Shown: positions 62,489 to 64,000 of the stretch, one piece after another
How positions within the stretch are numbered: the first letter of the stretch is position 1
How the letters are laid out: the number at the start of each line of letters is the position of its first letter
Source of the DNA: JBBWZH01 sp035544115
Lineage (GTDB): Bacteria; Actinomycetota; Actinomycetes; Mycobacteriales; CADCTP01
Reading direction: 5' to 3'
Assembly: GCA_963714145.1 (NCBI GenBank)
Contig: OY970235.1
Location: forward strand, 3,534,001-3,598,000
DNA length: 64,000 nt
Made by a program: the position numbers and the translations under genes
The notes under the pieces: model-generated
Databases searched by the model: none
Told to the model about the DNA's origin: nothing
What the model saw: only the letters and a program-made list of their open reading frames with translations

Positions 62489-64000
62489 GTGCAGGAAGAA
62501 CAACCAGACCCAGGAACCACGACCGCCGAGGTGTCGACGAGCTCCTTCAGCCGCCGTACCTTGCTCAAAGCCGGTGGCACGATCGGCGCCGCCACCGGTC
62601 TGCTGACCGCGCTGGACACGGTTGCCTGGCAACCGATCCGCAAGACGGCGAGTGCTGCGGGCCCGCCGTCCGACATCCAGCACGACATCGGCGCGTTCAT
62701 CGCGCCGGCGTTCAGCATCAACGGCATCCAGGTGCAGTTCGGCCCGGTGTTCACCACCTTCGCCACCGCCACGCTGTCCCGGCTGCCCACCAAGGCCGAG
62801 CAGACCACCTTCACCAACGCGCTCGCCACGATCGAGGCGCAGTACCCGTGGAGCCCGGCCGGCATCATCACCTTCGTGTCGTACGGCCTGCCGTACTTCC
62901 GCCGGCTGCCCGGCGGGGTCAACAACGGCTCGCTCGCGTTCACCAACATCCCGAAGTTGAGCACCAACGCGAACCGGCTCGCGCTCGAAGAGGCGGTGCC
63001 CGGCCCGACCGACGTCGGCCAGCCCGGCATCACCAAGCGCAAGTTCAACATCCCGGTGCGGATCGAGAGCAACGACATGTTGTTCACGTTCCGCAGCGAC
63101 ACCGCCGCCAACATCTCCGACGTGATGGCCTGGCTGAACGGCAGCAACCGGCTGCGCAACCAGAACATCGCGTCGCCGCGGCTGCCCTGGACGTTCACCT
63201 CCACCCGGGTGATGTTCCAGCAGCGCGGGATGGTGCGGAACGTCGCGGCCCAGGCCGGGCTCTACTACCTGGACCGCATCCAGGACCAGTCCCCGATGTG
63301 GATGGGGTTCTTCGACCAGCAGACGAACTCCTCCGGCCCGGCGGCGATCACCACGTTCCTGGGCAACAGCTCGGCGAAGCTGACCAACGCGACCGCCGGC
63401 AGCTACTTCGCCAACGGCTCGATCCAGCACCTGTCGCACGTCATCCAGGACCTGGAGGCGTTCTACGCCAAGGAGGGCGAGGCCGACACCGAAGAGGCCG
63501 AGACCTTCTCGGAGCGGGTGCAGTACATGTTCCGGTCCAACCCGCCGCCGCACCCGGGCTTCGGTGGCGACCCGTTCTCCAACGGCGGCGGCCCGTCGCT
63601 GGTGAACAACGAGTTCCGGGGCGTGAACGACGTGGTCGCGTCGGCCCAGGGCATCAACACGCCGGAGGGCGCGCACCGGATCGGCCACGAGGCGGCGCTG
63701 CAGCGCTCGTCCCGGGCCGCCGACGGCACCCCCATCCACATCCGGATGGACGGCGCCGGCTTCGACACGATGGACGTCCCGGCCAACATCCCGCGGCCGG
63801 GCACCGGCAACGTGCCGAAGCTGCAGTTCACCATCTTCGTGCCGACCGCCGACTTCTTCGCCACGATGCGGCGCAACGCCGCCTCGCTCGACCTGGCGAA
63901 CCAGTTCGACGTCGAAGACATCGAAAACGGCATCGAGCGGTTCCTCACCACGACGAGGCGGCAGAACTTCCTCCTCCCGTCGCGCACGCACCGCGCCTTC
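62489..64000 (+). CDS. Tat-exported protein, possibly DUF7405/Dyp-peroxidase-like, C-terminus outside window
   Basis: The frame from GTG 62489 (AAAGGA upstream) is open to the window end, giving 504 residues. A twin-arginine signal (SFSRRTLLKAGGTIGAATG, residues 20-38) directs folded export. The mature part has ITFVSYGLPYFRRLPGGV, RIESNDMLFTFRSDT, MWMGFFDQQTNSSGPAA, IGHEAALQRSSRAADG and RFLTTTRRQNFLLPSRTHRAF. The layout recalls Tat-exported Dyp-type peroxidase relatives (DUF7405), but the GxxDG haem motif is not evident, so peroxidase activity is uncertain. The LacI-type operator suggests carbohydrate-responsive control. Confidence 0.7.
   Translation, partial: MQEEQPDPGTTTAEVSTSSFSRRTLLKAGGTIGAATGLLTALDTVAWQPIRKTASAAGPPSDIQHDIGAFIAPAFSINGIQVQFGPVFTTFATATLSRLPTKAEQTTFTNALATIEAQYPWSPAGIITFVSYGLPYFRRLPGGVNNGSLAFTNIPKLSTNANRLALEEAVPGPTDVGQPGITKRKFNIPVRIESNDMLFTFRSDTAANISDVMAWLNGSNRLRNQNIASPRLPWTFTSTRVMFQQRGMVRNVAAQAGLYYLDRIQDQSPMWMGFFDQQTNSSGPAAITTFLGNSSAKLTNATAGSYFANGSIQHLSHVIQDLEAFYAKEGEADTEEAETFSERVQYMFRSNPPPHPGFGGDPFSNGGGPSLVNNEFRGVNDVVASAQGINTPEGAHRIGHEAALQRSSRAADGTPIHIRMDGAGFDTMDVPANIPRPGTGNVPKLQFTIFVPTADFFATMRRNAASLDLANQFDVEDIENGIERFLTTTRRQNFLLPSRTHRAF

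Overview
This 64 kb window is chromosomal DNA from a very GC-rich actinomycete. Several traits indicate this: GTG starts are common, third codon positions are almost always G or C, several genes appear to be leaderless, and actinobacterial families are present (Eis-type acetyltransferase, SigE-family and CU044_5270-type sigma/anti-sigma pairs, DUF4097, a SsbB-like SSB, phosphoketolase). The gene mix fits Micromonosporaceae (Actinoplanes-like), but that is inference. No rRNA, CRISPR array, insertion sequence or prophage module was recognised. One tRNA gene, Arg(TCT), is present.

Layout. 1-6.9 kb holds a SpoIIE-type PP2C phosphatase (cut by the window edge), an Eis-like acetyltransferase, a collagen-like Gly-X-Y repeat protein, RpiB, an MBL hydrolase and an aldehyde dehydrogenase. 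7.0-12.8 kb is a das-type aminosugar operon: lipoprotein (frameshifted here), two permeases, GH3 N-acetylhexosaminidase and an N-acetylglucosamine kinase-like protein. It sits behind a DasR-like operator array in the divergent promoter region shared with the aldehyde dehydrogenase. 12.9-18.2 kb carries PepN, a DUF5130-like pair and an amidase. 18.0-26.6 kb is a minus-strand redox operon with 4-bp overlaps: small anchored protein, ApbE flavinyltransferase, ferric-reductase-like membrane protein, a 1,961-residue NuoF-like flavoprotein with about 1,500 residues of TGSW-motif repeats, and a 3Fe-4S ferredoxin. 26.7-36.5 kb holds HNH nuclease, prolyl oligopeptidase, MscS, a catalytically degenerate dienelactone-hydrolase-like protein behind a perfect LexA box, truncated haemoglobin, alpha-glucosidase and EttA.

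36.6-45.6 kb carries a SsbB-like SSB downstream of two DnaA-box-like sites, an MMPL exporter, a NarL-type two-component system with a DUF4097 partner, a papain-like protein, a lipoprotein polysaccharide deacetylase and a UspA protein. 45.8-49.5 kb holds phosphoketolase and acetate kinase, read here as one continuous frame, most likely because of a 1-base indel that removed a GTGA overlap. 49.6-58.2 kb holds HtrA, tRNA-Arg, a SigE-family sigma/anti-sigma pair, an OmpR-type two-component system and a secreted SlpE/Tap-like peptidase. 58.4-59.1 kb is a patch of gene remnants. 59.1-64 kb holds a second sigma/CU044 pair, LtrA, and a Tat-exported protein behind a sigma-70-like promoter with a LacI-type operator at the transcription start.

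Overall themes. The central-metabolism genes form plausible units: chitobiose uptake, cleavage and phosphorylation; xylulose-5-P to acetyl-P to acetate. The most unusual features are in-frame minisatellite expansions in at least five unrelated proteins and the TGSW-repeat flavoprotein operon. Also notable are the SOS-type operator in front of a pseudoenzyme and two probable single-base frameshifts, which may be sequencing errors.
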